From positions 248,001 to 312,000 of the forward strand of contig NZ_CANLRG010000002.1 in NCBI RefSeq assembly GCF_947493565.1: 64,000 nucleotides of DNA. The letters are read 5' to 3'. Numbering within the stretch: position 1 is the first letter of the stretch; each line of letters begins with the position of its first letter. Under the pieces are notes generated by a model. The model did no database searches and was not told the DNA's origin. It saw only the letters and a list, made by a program, of their open reading frames with translations. The position numbers were made by a program, and so were the translations under genes. Shown here in pieces: positions 54,394 to 64,000 of this stretch. The DNA is from an uncultured Lutibacter sp. (lineage in GTDB: Bacteria; Bacteroidota; Bacteroidia; Flavobacteriales; Flavobacteriaceae).

Positions 54394-56775
54394 TTATGAT
54401 CCACACATTTCACAATCATCAGGATTATTTTGAGATGCAATTAACATGGCTTTTAATTCTTCAGGTGTTAAAGGCGCATCTTCTACTTTCTTTTTATTAG
54501 AAAGTGTAAATTGGATAGCGTTTACAGCACTTTTTGTTCTTAAATAATACATTCCTGTTTTTAAACCACTTTTCCAAGCGTAGAAATGCATAGATGTTAA
54601 TTTTGAGTAATTAGCATCTTGCATAAATAGGTTAAGTGATTGAGATTGATCAATGAAATATCCTCTTTGGCGAGACATATCAATAATGTCTTTCATACTC
54701 ATTTCCCAAACAGTTTTATACAAGTCTTTTAATTCTTGAGGAATTGCTTCAATATGTTGAATAGAACCATTGGCTCTCATAATACTTTCTTTCATTTCGT
54801 TATTCCACAATCCTAATTCTACTAGGTCTTCTAATAAATGTTTGTTTACAACAATAAATTCTCCACTTAAAACTCTTCGAGTATAAATATTAGAAGTATA
54901 AGGCTCAAAAGCTTCGTTGTTTCCTAAAATTTGGGAAGTAGAGGCTGTTGGCATTGGAGCTACTAAAAGTGAGTTTCTTACCCCATTTTCTTTTACATTT
55001 TTTCTAAGAGCTTTCCAATCCCATCGACCACTTAAATCATCTTCGGAAATTCCCCACATATTAAATTGGAATTCTCCTTGTGAAATTGGGGAACCTTCAT
55101 AAGTTGAGTATGGTTCTTTTGCTTTTGCTATTTCCATTGAAGAGGTAACAGCAGCGAAATAAATAGTTTCAAATATTTCTTCGTTTAATTTTTTAGCTTC
55201 ATCGCTTGTAAATGGCATACGCAACATAATAAAAGCATCGGCTAAACCTTGAATTCCAAGTCCAATTGGTCTGTGACGGAAGTTAGAGTTTTCTGCTTCT
55301 TTTACAGGGTAATAATTACGGTCAATAACCGTATCTAAGTTGCGCGTAATTTTTTTGGTTACTTCAAATAGTCTTTGGTGGTTGAAAAACTTCTCTCCTT
55401 TTTCATTTTCTTCTATAAACATGGGTATTGCAATTGAGGCTAAGTTACAAACAGCAACTTCATCTTTTGCAGTATATTCCATAATTTCGGTACATAAATT
55501 TGAGGAGCGAATAGTCCCTAAATTCTTTTGATTAGATTTGCGGTTGGCAGCATCTTTATATAACATATAAGGATTGCCTGTTTCAATTTGCGCTTCTAAT
55601 ATTTTTTCCCAAAGCTCACGAGCTTTGATAGTTTTACGTCCTTTGCCAACCTTTTCGTAACCAGTATATAGCTTTTCAAATTCATCTCCATAAGTGTCAA
55701 ATAAATGAGGGCACTCATTCGGACACATTAGTGTCCAATCTCCATTTTCTTCTACACGTTTCATAAATAAATCTGGAATCCACATTGCGTAGAATAAATC
55801 ACGAGCACGCATTTCTTCTTTTCCGGTGTTTTTTCTTAAATCAAGAAAATCAAAAACATCAGCGTGCCAAGGTTCCATATAAATAGCAAAGGATCCTTTA
55901 CGTTTACCTCCACCTTGATCTACATAACGAGCGGTATCATTATACACTTTTAGCATTGGTACAATTCCATTTGAAGTTCCATTAGTTCCACGAATATAAC
56001 TTCCTGTAGCTCTAACATTGTGAATAGATAACCCAATTCCTCCGGCAGATTGTGATATTTTAGCAGTTTGTTTCAAGGTATCGTATATACCATCAATACT
56101 GTCTTCTTGTATTTGTAGTAAAAAACATGAAGACATTTGTGGTTTTGGTGTTCCTGAATTAAATAGAGTTGGAGTGGCGTGTGTAAAAATTTTCTTCGAC
56201 ATTAACTCGTAAGTTTCAATCGCTTCATCAATATCTTCTTGATGAATACCAATTGCTACACGCATTAACATATGTTGAGGACGTTCGGCTATTTCTCCAT
56301 TTAATTTTAATAAATAAGATCGTTCTAAAGTTTTGAATCCAAAGTAATCGTATCCAAAATCTCTATTGTATATGATGGTTGAATCTAATTTAGCTGCGTT
56401 GTCCATAATTACCTTATAGGTTTCATCAGATAATAATGGGGCTTTTTTTCCAGTACGAGGATTTACATAATTGTATAAATCCGTCATTACTTCAGAAAAT
56501 GTTTTTTTAGTGTTTTTATGTAGGTTTGAAACAGCAATACGTGCGGCAAGTTTAGCGTAATCTGGATGTTGAACTGTCATAGTAGCAGCTGTTTCTGCAG
56601 CTAAGTTATCTAATTCTGAAGTTGTTACACCATCGTAAAGACCTTCAATAACTCTCATGGCTACTTTAACAGGATCCACTAAACTGTTTAATCCGTAACA
56701 CATTTTTCTAACTCTAGCTGTGATTTTATCGAACATCACAGGTTCTTTTCTTCCATCTCTTTTTAATACAAACAT
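54394..56775 (-). CDS. nrdA: Ribonucleoside-diphosphate reductase alpha subunit (class Ia)
   Basis: This 793-residue catalytic subunit has an N-terminal ATP-cone (about 1-90, [18 protein letters not shown]) for allosteric activity control. The active-site region carries the MSSCFLLQ cysteine, the NLCTEI loop and the radical-chain segments. The C-terminal redox pair is Cys788-Cys791 (CEMCGS). Length is normal. It lies 121 bp downstream of nrdB on the same strand and is probably co-transcribed with it. Confidence 0.97.
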   Translation of the reverse strand: MFVLKRDGRKEPVMFDKITARVRKMCYGLNSLVDPVKVAMRVIEGLYDGVTTSELDNLAAETAATMTVQHPDYAKLAARIAVSNLHKNTKKTFSEVMTDLYNYVNPRTGKKAPLLSDETYKVIMDNAAKLDSTIIYNRDFGYDYFGFKTLERSYLLKLNGEIAERPQHMLMRVAIGIHQEDIDEAIETYELMSKKIFTHATPTLFNSGTPKPQMSSCFLLQIQEDSIDGIYDTLKQTAKISQSAGGIGLSIHNVRATGSYIRGTNGTSNGIVPMLKVYNDTARYVDQGGGKRKGSFAIYMEPWHADVFDFLDLRKNTGKEEMRARDLFYAMWIPDLFMKRVEENGDWTLMCPNECPHLFDTYGDEFEKLYTGYEKVGKGRKTIKARELWEKILEAQIETGNPYMLYKDAANRKSNQKNLGTIRSSNLCTEIMEYTAKDEVAVCNLASIAIPMFIEENEKGEKFFNHQRLFEVTKKITRNLDTVIDRNYYPVKEAENSNFRHRPIGLGIQGLADAFIMLRMPFTSDEAKKLNEEIFETIYFAAVTSSMEIAKAKEPYSTYEGSPISQGEFQFNMWGISEDDLSGRWDWKALRKNVKENGVRNSLLVAPMPTASTSQILGNNEAFEPYTSNIYTRRVLSGEFIVVNKHLLEDLVELGLWNNEMKESIMRANGSIQHIEAIPQELKDLYKTVWEMSMKDIIDMSRQRGYFIDQSQSLNLFMQDANYSKLTSMHFYAWKSGLKTGMYYLRTKSAVNAIQFTLSNKKKVEDAPLTPEELKAMLIASQNNPDDCEMCGS

Positions 56776-56896
56776 AGGTTACACTTTATTAATTTTTAGT
56801 TAGTTTTTATTGTAATATACAAGTATGCCATTGATTTTGAAGTTTTCAAATTCAATAGGGGTTTATCTGTAATTTGATTTAAATTTTTATTGTTTT

Positions 56897-57868
56897 TTAG
56901 AAATCTGCATCAAAACTTATGCTTCCTGTTCCTCCACTTTTAACACCAGCTTTTTGGTATTCTGACACTCTTTTTTCAAAGAAATTAGTTTTACCTTCTA
57001 ATGAAATCATTTCCATAAAATCAAAAGGATTTGAAGCATTATATACTTTTTCACAGCCAAATTCAGTTAACAAACGATCGGTAACAAACTCTAAATATTG
57101 AGTCATTAATTTAGCATTCATTCCTATTAAACTTACAGGTAAAGATTCAGTAATAAATTTACGCTCAATATCTAACGCATCAACAATTATTTCCGTAATT
57201 CGTTCTTTGGAAACTTTATTTACAATGTGGTTGTTGTGTAGGTGTACTGCAAAATCACAATGTAAACCTTCATCTCTAGAAATAAGCTCATTAGAGAAAG
57301 TTAATCCAGGTAATAATCCTCTTTTCTTTAACCAAAATATTGAACAAAAACTTCCTGAAAAGAAAATACCTTCAACTGCTGCAAAAGCAATTAAACGTTC
57401 TGCAAAACTTGGACTTTCTATCCATTTTAAAGCCCATTCAGCTTTTAATTTAATGGCAGGAAAAACCTCAATAGCTTTAAATAGTTCGTTTTTTTCTTCT
57501 TCATTTTTAACATAAGTGTCAATTAATAATGAATATACTTCTGAATGAATATTTTCCATCATTATTTGAAATCCATAAAAGAATTTAGCTTCAGAATATT
57601 GAACTTCACTTACAAAATTTTCTGCTAAGTTTTCATTAACAATGCCATCTGATGCAGCAAAAAAGGCTAAAATATGTTTAATAAAATATCGTTCATCATC
57701 AGTTAATTTCTTTTCCCAATCTATAACATCTTGGTGTAAATCAATTTCCTCAGCAGTCCAAATACTTGCTTCTTGTTTTTTGTACCACTCCCATATATCA
57801 TGGTGTTGAATAGGAAAAATTACAAATCGATCTTTATTTTCTTGTAAAATAGGTTCAATAAACGACAT
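56897..57868 (-). CDS. nrdB: Ribonucleoside-diphosphate reductase beta subunit (class Ia)
   Basis: This 323-residue radical subunit has metal ligands within [11 protein letters not shown] (Asp43 region), [18 protein letters not shown] (Glu105, His108) and the later EGIFFSGSF and [12 protein letters not shown] segments. The radical tyrosine is retained as Tyr112 (HSEVY), at the E. coli Tyr122 position, which supports a class Ia Fe or Mn cofactor. The gene precedes nrdA, the reverse of the enterobacterial order but usual in Bacteroidota. Confidence 0.97.
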   Translation of the reverse strand: MSFIEPILQENKDRFVIFPIQHHDIWEWYKKQEASIWTAEEIDLHQDVIDWEKKLTDDERYFIKHILAFFAASDGIVNENLAENFVSEVQYSEAKFFYGFQIMMENIHSEVYSLLIDTYVKNEEEKNELFKAIEVFPAIKLKAEWALKWIESPSFAERLIAFAAVEGIFFSGSFCSIFWLKKRGLLPGLTFSNELISRDEGLHCDFAVHLHNNHIVNKVSKERITEIIVDALDIERKFITESLPVSLIGMNAKLMTQYLEFVTDRLLTEFGCEKVYNASNPFDFMEMISLEGKTNFFEKRVSEYQKAGVKSGGTGSISFDADF

Positions 57869-57963
57869 TTATCTTTCTTTTTTGATTTTTAAATTTAGGT
57901 TAGTTTTCGTAAAGTACGAGAAAAACAAATATTGAAAAAAATAAGACACCAAAAAAGGTTTAC

Positions 57964-57972
57964 TTATTCACA
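57964..57972 (+). promoter_or_regulatory. DnaA-box-like site upstream of nrdB
   Basis: TTATTCACA matches the DnaA-box consensus TTWTNCACA. It lies 96 bp upstream of the nrdB start. DnaA control of nrdAB is known in E. coli. A single site in AT-rich DNA may be coincidence. The rest of the 281-bp gap (57869-58149) shows only a weak -7-like AATATTTG near 57933-57926 (minus strand) and an AT-only hairpin near 58105-58134. Confidence 0.25.
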
Positions 57973-58149
57973 TTTGCTTATAAGTTTTTAACATTTTTAC
58001 TTTTTTTAATCTTTTTTCATTTTAGGTAAAATGCTGAAAAACAGTTAGATATTTTTTTAAAAACAAGCTCCCTAATTGATTTTGTTGGGTTTAAATAAAA
58101 GATCCTAAAACTTAAAAATAATTTTAAATTTTAGATTATTTTGATGTGG

Positions 58150-58716
58150 TTATTTTTTATAATTTTCAGCTACTTTTTCTAATTCACTATACCAATCTTT
58201 TCCAAACTTTCTTATTAAAGCATCTTTTACAAATTTATATACGGGAACTTGTAATTCTTGTCCTAAAACACAAGCATCATCACAAATAGGCCATTTGTGG
58301 TAGTTTACGGCTGTAAATTCACTATATTCCATTAACCTAACAGGATATAAGTGGCAAGAAATAGGCTTTTTCCATTTAATTTTACCTTGATTATAGGCTT
58401 CTTCAATACCACATTTAGCAATATTATTTTTATCAAAAATAACAAAAGCACAATCTTTATCATCAATTAATGGAGTTTCATATTCTCCTTCATTGGTAAT
58501 AAATAAACCTTGATCTTCTATAGCTGCAATCCCTTCTTTTCTTAAAAAAGGTTTAACTTTTGGATAAATATCCAAAAGTATTTGAAGTTCATTTTCTTCT
58601 AACGGAGCTCCAGCTTCGCCATCAATACAACATTTACCTTTGCAAGCATTTAAATTACAGACAAAGTCTTTTTCTATAATATCTTCTGAAACGATTGTTT
58701 TTCCTAATTGAAACAT
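58150..58716 (-). CDS. DUF3109 Cys-rich protein
   Basis: This 188-residue cytosolic protein has an N-terminal Cys cluster (FVCNLNACKGKCCIDGEAGAPL, about 20-41) and further Cys residues in DKDCAF, AKCGI, SCHLYP and CDDACVLG. The pattern matches DUF3109, related to the YkgJ zinc/iron-sulfur cluster-binding family. A metal cluster is likely but the function is unknown. It is divergent from the MarC gene. Confidence 0.88.
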   Translation of the reverse strand: MFQLGKTIVSEDIIEKDFVCNLNACKGKCCIDGEAGAPLEENELQILLDIYPKVKPFLRKEGIAAIEDQGLFITNEGEYETPLIDDKDCAFVIFDKNNIAKCGIEEAYNQGKIKWKKPISCHLYPVRLMEYSEFTAVNYHKWPICDDACVLGQELQVPVYKFVKDALIRKFGKDWYSELEKVAENYKK

Positions 58717-58774
58717 GTGGCAAAAATAAACTATTTTTTACATTATTTTTGTTATAATTTAAATTGTGAATGTA

Positions 58775-58782
58775 TAATTTTG
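58775..58782 (+). promoter_or_regulatory. -7 element upstream of the MarC gene
   Basis: TAATTTTG matches TAnnTTTG exactly, 23 bp before the ATG at 58806. Confidence 0.45.
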
Positions 58783-58805
58783 CCATTTAAATAAGATAAA
58801 ATGTT

Positions 58806-59387
58806 ATGGTAGTAGATTTTAAAGAAATTTTTACAGCAACTATGGTATTGTTTGCTGTTATTGATGTTGTTGGAAATATTCCTATTATAATTGATTTAAG
58901 AGCAAAGTTTGGACATATTCAATCTGAAAGAGCATCAATTGTTGCAGCGATTATTATGATTGCATTTTTATTTTTAGGAAAAAGTATTTTAAATTTGATA
59001 GGAATTGATGTGAATTCATTTGCTGTAGCAGGTGCTTTTATATTGTTTTTTATTGCTTTAGAAATGATTTTAGGGGTTTCGCTTTATAAAGAAGACGAAA
59101 CCAATGCTAAAACAGCGTCAGTATTTCCCTTAGCATTTCCATTAATTGCAGGCCCTGGAAGTTTAACATCTATTTTATCTTTAAGAGCAGAGTTTGAGAC
59201 TGTTAATATTATAATAGCTATAATAATTAATATTATATTTATGTATATAGTTCTCAAAACCTCTAATAAATTAGGAAGGTTAATTGGAGACAATGGTATT
59301 TTAATTATTAGAAAAATATTTGGTGTGATTCTTTTGGCAATAGCGGTTAAATTATTTGCGTCTAATATTCAAGGTTTAATTTCATAA
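58806..59387 (+). CDS. MarC family membrane protein
   Basis: This 193-residue protein has six membrane helices. The MarC family patterns include VIDVVGNIPIIIDL near the N terminus and FPLAFPLIAGPGSLTSIL in the middle. Family members were once linked to antibiotic resistance, but that role was not confirmed and the function is unknown. The start is ATG 58806; the ATG at 58801 is out of frame. It is followed 11 bp later by an FAD-binding protein gene, probably in one operon. Confidence 0.9.
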   Translation: MVVDFKEIFTATMVLFAVIDVVGNIPIIIDLRAKFGHIQSERASIVAAIIMIAFLFLGKSILNLIGIDVNSFAVAGAFILFFIALEMILGVSLYKEDETNAKTASVFPLAFPLIAGPGSLTSILSLRAEFETVNIIIAIIINIIFMYIVLKTSNKLGRLIGDNGILIIRKIFGVILLAIAVKLFASNIQGLIS

Positions 59388-59398
59388 ATTTTAGCATA

Positions 59399-60010
59399 AT
59401 GAAAGATTTTGATGTTTTAATTATTGGTGCTGGTGCGGCAGGTTTATCTTGTGCATTAATTTTAGGATCGGCTAATAACAAGCCTTTTACTGTTGATAAA
59501 AAAATAGGAATTTTAACACACCAAAAATCTTCAGCACTTCAAAATGCAGAATTAAATAATGTGTTAGGGTTTAAAAAAGGAACCAAGGGAGTTACAATAC
59601 TTAATGAAGGATTAAATCAATTGTCCAATCTATATCCTCATATAACTCAAATTGAAAAAGAAAAAGTGAATAAAATTGAAGGGAATGCGCCTAACTTTAC
59701 AATTTATACCAATAAAGAAGTTTATAAAGCAAAATTAATTGTGGTAGCAGTAGGGCCTTCAAATTTATTTAATATCAAGGGCTTAGAACAATTTGTAACA
59801 TTACATCCAAGTTTGCCGCCAAAAAAGGAACGAATTATGTTAAAAAACAACAATCATTTGGTAATAAATGGTATTTATGTTGCAGGAGTTTTAGCTGGCT
59901 GGAGAAGTCAGTTTTCCATTGCAGCAGGCAGTGGAGCTCAAGTGGCTACCGATATTTTGACTGCTTGGAATGATGGAAACCAAACCATGATTCATGATAG
60001 TGTTAATTAA
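59399..60010 (+). CDS. Short FAD-binding oxidoreductase-like protein
   Basis: This 203-residue protein has an N-terminal FAD motif DVLIIGAGAAGLSCAL (5-20) and a C-terminal GIYVAGVLAGWRSQFSIAAGSGAQVATDIL segment, like the FAD-closing motif of thioredoxin reductases. It lacks the inserted NAD(P)-binding domain and the CXXC pair, so it is far shorter than TrxB (about 310 residues). It may be a compact flavoprotein that takes electrons from another protein. Ends align well, so truncation by mutation is unlikely. Confidence 0.75.
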   Translation: MKDFDVLIIGAGAAGLSCALILGSANNKPFTVDKKIGILTHQKSSALQNAELNNVLGFKKGTKGVTILNEGLNQLSNLYPHITQIEKEKVNKIEGNAPNFTIYTNKEVYKAKLIVVAVGPSNLFNIKGLEQFVTLHPSLPPKKERIMLKNNNHLVINGIYVAGVLAGWRSQFSIAAGSGAQVATDILTAWNDGNQTMIHDSVN

Positions 60011-60558
60011 GGATTGATAAACCCAAACAATCGTTTAAAAAAACCTTTCTTTTCTTCTGTATTTACTCCAGAAATTAAAACTCCGTTTTCATCCCATTGT
60101 TTCCATAATCCTTCAATTTTATCATCTACATAATAAATTTCAGACTTTATTTTTCCATTTTTATACCATTCTTTGTGTTGTCCAATTTTTTTACCATACT
60201 CGAACCTTCCAATCCATTTTAATTGACCATTTTGGTAATATTCCTTATTTATTCCGTGGTATTTTTCATCAGAATAGTTTCTTTCATGTTTAATTTCACC
60301 ATTTTGAAAATATTCAATCCATTTGCCATCAATTTTCCCCTCATTTAAATTACCATCAACTTTAATGTTCCCTAAAGAATCTTTTATAATTAATGCTCCT
60401 GTGATGGGTTCATTGGAATTGAGAGAAACAGGATAAATTTTACTGGCATTTTGGTTTATTGAATTTGAATCGTGCGTATTTTTATGGCATCCAATAAATA
60501 GTATAAAAACACTTATTAGCTGTATAAATAAACTAAAAGGTTGCTTTCTTTTAAACAT
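60007..60558 (-). CDS. YwqK-family lipoprotein with MORN-like repeats
   Basis: This 183-residue protein has a signal peptide with a lipobox-like FIGC (Cys24). Five or so repeats of the form NG-x-I-K-x-E-x-x-Y-x-D-x-K-x-x-G follow, in about residues 60-165. The repeats match the YwqK antitoxin-type family, which is widespread in Bacteroidota without a proven toxin partner. The gene lies 15 bp after glmS in the same direction, and no toxin gene is adjacent. Confidence 0.82.
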   Translation of the reverse strand: MFKRKQPFSLFIQLISVFILFIGCHKNTHDSNSINQNASKIYPVSLNSNEPITGALIIKDSLGNIKVDGNLNEGKIDGKWIEYFQNGEIKHERNYSDEKYHGINKEYYQNGQLKWIGRFEYGKKIGQHKEWYKNGKIKSEIYYVDDKIEGLWKQWDENGVLISGVNTEEKKGFFKRLFGFINP

Positions 60559-60573
60559 TTATAAAGAATTAAA

Positions 60574-62424
60574 TTATTCTACAGTTACCGATTTTGCAAG
60601 GTTTCGAGGTTGATCCACATTACAGCCTCTCATAACTGCTATATGATAAGAAAGTAATTGCAATGGAATTGTTGTTAAAAGAGGGGTAAATGCTTCTTCG
60701 GTTTCAGGGATTTCAATTACATGGTCTGCAATTTCTTTTACAACGGTATCTCCTTTAGTAACAATCGCTATTATTTTACCATTACGAGATTTTATTTCTT
60801 GAATATTGCTTACCACTTTTTCATAATGTCCTTTTTTAGTTGCTATAACAACTACAGGCATAGATTCATCAATTAAGGCAATTGGGCCATGTTTCATTTC
60901 TGCGGCAGGGTATCCTTCAGCGTGGATGTATGAAATTTCTTTAAGTTTTAAAGCGCCTTCCAATGCTACTGGGAAATTATAACCTCTTCCTAAATATAAA
61001 CAATTAGGAGCATCTTTATAAATGGCAGCAATTTTTTCAATTTCTGTATTAATTTTTAATAAATCCTCTACTTTTGAAGGAATTAAGCTCATTTCTTGTA
61101 TGAAGTTATAATGCTCAGAATTTGAAAGTTCCCCTTTTAAATTACCTAGTTTTAATGCCATTAAAGCTAAAACGGTTATTTGAGTGGTAAATGCCTTAGT
61201 AGAAGCTACTCCAATTTCAGGACCTGCGTGCGTATAAGCACCGGTATCTGTTTCTCTGGCTATTGATGAACCAACCACATTACAAACTCCAAAAACAAAA
61301 GCGCCTTTAGATTTTGCTAATTTGATAGCTGCTAATGTATCAGCAGTTTCGCCAGATTGTGATATAGCAATTACAATATCATCTTTATTTATAATTGGGT
61401 TTCGATATCTAAATTCTGAAGCATACTCTACTTCAACGGGAATTCTTGCTAAATCTTCAAATAAATATTCTGCAACCAAACCAGCATGCCAAGAAGTACC
61501 ACAAGCAACAATTACAATTCTTTTTGCATTTAAAAATTTAGCAATGTGGTTATCTACACTACCCATTTTTATAATGCCTTTATCGGCTAATAATCGTCCT
61601 CTATAAGTATCTAATATTGCGTTTGGTTGTTCATGAATTTCTTTAAGCATAAAGTGGTCAAAACCACCTTTTTCAATTTGCTCTAAATTAAGCTTTAATT
61701 CCTGAATGTTTGGTTCTACAAAAGAATCATCTTGAATTTTTCTAATTCTTATATTTTTACCTAATTTAATAATCGCTAACTCCTCGTCATCTAAATATAC
61801 AGCATCTTTGGTATATTCAATAAAAGGTGAAGCATCAGATGCTACAAAAAATTCTTTATTATCTTCTCCAATTCCTATTGCAATAGGACTTCCCAAACGC
61901 GCTACAATTATTTCATCGGGTTTTTGAATGTCAAAAACAGCAATTGCATAGGCACCAACTACATTTGTTAGAGCTAACTGAACAGCTTTACCTAGTTTAC
62001 AGTTGTTTTTAAGTTTTACTTCTTCAATTAAATTAATTAAAACTTCTGTGTCTGTATCACTATTAAAAGTATATCCTCTTGCTGAAAGTTCTTTTTTGAT
62101 GGTATTGTAATTTTCAATAATACCATTATGAACAATCACTAGGTTTCCAGAATTGGAAAAGTGAGGATGAGAATTTATGTCATTTGGAATTCCATGGGTG
62201 GCCCAACGCGTATGCCCTAAACCTAACTTGCCTTTGGTGTTTTTATTTTCAGCAATTTTTTTTAAAGTTGCTACTTTTCCTTTAGCTTTATAAAGGTTAG
62301 TTTCATTGTCATTATTTAAAACAATTCCAGCACTATCATAACCCCTATATTCTAAGCGTTGTAAACCGCTTATTACAATTGGGTAGGCTTCTCTATTTCC
62401 TAAATATCCAACAATTCCACACAC
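60574..62424 (-). CDS. glmS: Glutamine--fructose-6-phosphate aminotransferase
   Basis: This 616-residue enzyme makes glucosamine-6-phosphate for the cell wall. The start codon is GTG, confirmed because Cys2 in MCGIVGYLG must be the second residue to act as N-terminal nucleophile. The glutaminase domain covers about 2-220, with HTRWATHG near 75-82. Two SIS domains follow (CGTSWHAG near 307, LGRGYNFPVALEGALKLKE near 478), and the C terminus ends in LAKSVTVE. The gene is probably co-transcribed with the upstream DUF4270 gene. No glmS ribozyme is visible in the 14-bp gap. Confidence 0.97.
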   Translation of the reverse strand: MCGIVGYLGNREAYPIVISGLQRLEYRGYDSAGIVLNNDNETNLYKAKGKVATLKKIAENKNTKGKLGLGHTRWATHGIPNDINSHPHFSNSGNLVIVHNGIIENYNTIKKELSARGYTFNSDTDTEVLINLIEEVKLKNNCKLGKAVQLALTNVVGAYAIAVFDIQKPDEIIVARLGSPIAIGIGEDNKEFFVASDASPFIEYTKDAVYLDDEELAIIKLGKNIRIRKIQDDSFVEPNIQELKLNLEQIEKGGFDHFMLKEIHEQPNAILDTYRGRLLADKGIIKMGSVDNHIAKFLNAKRIVIVACGTSWHAGLVAEYLFEDLARIPVEVEYASEFRYRNPIINKDDIVIAISQSGETADTLAAIKLAKSKGAFVFGVCNVVGSSIARETDTGAYTHAGPEIGVASTKAFTTQITVLALMALKLGNLKGELSNSEHYNFIQEMSLIPSKVEDLLKINTEIEKIAAIYKDAPNCLYLGRGYNFPVALEGALKLKEISYIHAEGYPAAEMKHGPIALIDESMPVVVIATKKGHYEKVVSNIQEIKSRNGKIIAIVTKGDTVVKEIADHVIEIPETEEAFTPLLTTIPLQLLSYHIAVMRGCNVDQPRNLAKSVTVE

Positions 62425-62438
62425 AGTAAGTTTGTATT

Positions 62439-63968
62439 TTAGTTATTAATTTCAGTATAAAATATTTCAAGTTTTACTTTTTTATCACCCGAAATTTCAG
62501 AACCATCATATAACACAACTCCTTTAGGATTCCAACTTTTATTTTCAATTTTAACATCGGTTATAGAGGTTGGAATATCGGTAGAGCTGTTGTATACTTT
62601 TAAACCTAGCTTAACTAATTCAGTTTCATCTTCAGAAGATAATAGACTTGAAATATAGTCTGTAATTTTAAATTTATAAAGGAATGGATTTCCATCTTCA
62701 TCTCTTTCAAGAGTACCACCAACAGCAGCTATCCCTTCTGTAATTATATCCCTAATTTGAAGGTTGTCTTCATAATTATATAAAAATAATTGTTCAGGTA
62801 CAATATTGCTTGAAGCGTTTTGATCTACATAAAAAGTTAAGTTAGCTTCATTAATTAACCAATTTTTACTTTTTAGATTTTCTAAATTTTCACTTTGTAA
62901 TAACTCAACGGTGGCTTCTGATCCAGCAGCACCTTGAACGTACAATCTATTATCTCCACTTTCTTTAGACTGGGTATAATCTCTTGTCAATACGTTTGAT
63001 TTCAAATTACTAAATAGAAATTTGAAATCATGTTTTGTACGTACACCTGTTTCTCCTGTTGTTCCATTTCCATCTAAATCTTCATCAGCATCTTCATCTT
63101 CGTCTTTAGAGTAGTAGATGGTCATTTTTGCATTGGTCATGCTTAATGAAATTAAGTGCGACTCTAAGCTGTTTAACTCAGTTGCTTCAATATATAAACC
63201 TCTAAAATAATGGTTAAAATCATCTAAACTTGAAAATTCTGAACCTGATGCGTTATCAACAAAAAGTTGTTGTATCATAGTTTCATTTAAAGGAATTTTT
63301 ATTGATGGACTTACATCGGTTTCTTTAATGGTGTCGGTATCATAAACCGTAATTGCATCAGCTTTATAGCGTTTGATATAAGCAACCGTATCACTCGGAT
63401 TTATTTTAAAAGCACCTGAATACAGTGGAGTATCGCCTTTTTGGAACTCTTTATCGGAATAGTAAATCGCTTTTTTTGAAGGGTCATTTGGATCGAGAGT
63501 GTTTAAAAAAGTTTTTAATTCATATACATTAATTAAAAATTCTTCATCTTTATTTCCAATGACAGAATCTATAGAGAATTTAGGTTTACCATCACTTTCA
63601 TCATCTTCTTTTGTAAATTGATAGGGGATATTAATTAATACAGAATCAATAGCTGGGTTTGTTCCAAAATTGTAATTATCACCTGTTGATGGAAGTATTA
63701 ATTGGCTTACTATAGAAGCCTTTAAAGAACCAAATTCTTTATCAGAATAAACACCTAATAAATATTGTTCTATTCCATTTGCAGGAACATTTTCAATATT
63801 TTTATTTTCAGTTATTACATTTGAAGTAAATTTATCGGTGCTAAATTTATCATTATCAACTAGGTTAACCCCTATACTTTCTATTTCTTTTTCACATGAA
63901 ATTATTGAAAAAAATACGAAAGAAAACAATCCAGCGTATTTAAAAGTGTTTATAACTTTAGTAATCAT
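62439..63968 (-). CDS. DUF4270 lipoprotein
   Basis: This 509-residue exported protein has a lipobox (IISC, Cys25) followed by EKEIESIGVNLVDND, the start of DUF4270. The body is beta-rich with an acidic tract (DEDEDADEDLDGNG) near 290-303. The family is confined to Bacteroidota, often beside cell-envelope or glycan genes, and has no assigned function. It precedes glmS by 14 bp in the same direction. The gene is complete, and the next 32 bp to the window end are non-coding. Confidence 0.88.
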   Translation of the reverse strand: MITKVINTFKYAGLFSFVFFSIISCEKEIESIGVNLVDNDKFSTDKFTSNVITENKNIENVPANGIEQYLLGVYSDKEFGSLKASIVSQLILPSTGDNYNFGTNPAIDSVLINIPYQFTKEDDESDGKPKFSIDSVIGNKDEEFLINVYELKTFLNTLDPNDPSKKAIYYSDKEFQKGDTPLYSGAFKINPSDTVAYIKRYKADAITVYDTDTIKETDVSPSIKIPLNETMIQQLFVDNASGSEFSSLDDFNHYFRGLYIEATELNSLESHLISLSMTNAKMTIYYSKDEDEDADEDLDGNGTTGETGVRTKHDFKFLFSNLKSNVLTRDYTQSKESGDNRLYVQGAAGSEATVELLQSENLENLKSKNWLINEANLTFYVDQNASSNIVPEQLFLYNYEDNLQIRDIITEGIAAVGGTLERDEDGNPFLYKFKITDYISSLLSSEDETELVKLGLKVYNSSTDIPTSITDVKIENKSWNPKGVVLYDGSEISGDKKVKLEIFYTEINN

Positions 63969-64000
63969 TTATAAATTCTGATTTTTTTTATTAAACTATA

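Noticed and set aside
60007-60558. Toxin-antitoxin module suggested by the YwqK antitoxin family name
   Set aside because: The protein is an exported lipoprotein, and no toxin-like gene is next to it; the neighbours are glmS and a flavoprotein gene.
62422-62438. glmS ribozyme or riboswitch upstream of glmS
   Set aside because: The gap to the upstream gene is only 14 bp, too short for the ribozyme.
1-64000. CRISPR arrays, insertion sequences, prophage or rRNA genes
   Set aside because: No regularly spaced direct repeats with spacers, transposase, integrase or rRNA sequence was found on either strand.

Overview
The window is a chromosomal segment of a low-GC member of the Bacteroidota, most likely family Flavobacteriaceae. 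The evidence is the very AT-rich coding sequence, the near absence of Shine-Dalgarno sites, promoters of the flavobacterial type (a -7 element close to TAnnTTTG), the type IX secretion/gliding protein PorW/SprE, DUF4270, DUF5687, DUF6168 and DUF3109 proteins, a TonB receptor with an N-terminal carboxypeptidase-regulatory-like domain, and an F-ATPase cluster without atpD and atpC. The genus cannot be fixed from the sequence. About 62 protein genes and one tRNA-Cys are supported. No insertion sequence, prophage, CRISPR array or rRNA is visible, so most of the window is ordinary core genome.

Layout: 1-5.4 kb, an aldo/keto reductase and a dissimilatory nitrite reduction operon (nrfH, nrfA and two cytochrome c maturation genes) behind an FNR-like dyad. 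5.5-12.4 kb, glnS, folB, tRNA-Cys, a metallo-beta-lactamase-fold hydrolase, a subtilisin-like lipoprotein and an M1 aminopeptidase. 12.5-19.8 kb, a long minus-strand stretch with alr, an M20 amidohydrolase, YwbE, an aldo/keto reductase, an orphan ATP-grasp enzyme, small membrane proteins, a LysE-type exporter and a PaaE-like reductase. 19.8-23.2 kb, a PadR-controlled ABC transporter operon with a clear operator. 23.3-31.8 kb, porW, a bactofilin and the atp operon, which is interrupted by a REP-like palindromic element. 31.9-37.7 kb, accessory metabolism, a Schlafen/AlbA-like protein and dgt.

37.8-54.2 kb is the most coherent region, a phosphate-acquisition island. It has a free-standing receptor-domain protein, a TonB-dependent receptor, a large surface lipoprotein with an internal duplication, an OprO/P-like porin, PstSCAB, PhoU, a Na/Pi cotransporter and a Pit-type transporter. 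Promoters in this island carry TTAAC/TTTAC repeats phased at about 11 bp. In four of them the last repeat begins exactly 19 bp before the TTTG of the -7 element, which is the layout expected for a Bacteroidota Pho box. A further perfect four-repeat array sits in the 494-bp gap at 43927-44420 together with an orphan intrinsic terminator, which raises the possibility of a phosphate-regulated small RNA.

54.4-64 kb holds class Ia ribonucleotide reductase (nrdA, nrdB), a DUF3109 protein, a MarC-family protein, a minimal FAD-binding protein, and a DUF4270-glmS-YwqK operon. The function of the TonB receptor/lipoprotein pair, the candidate small RNA and the ATP-grasp enzyme are the least explained parts.
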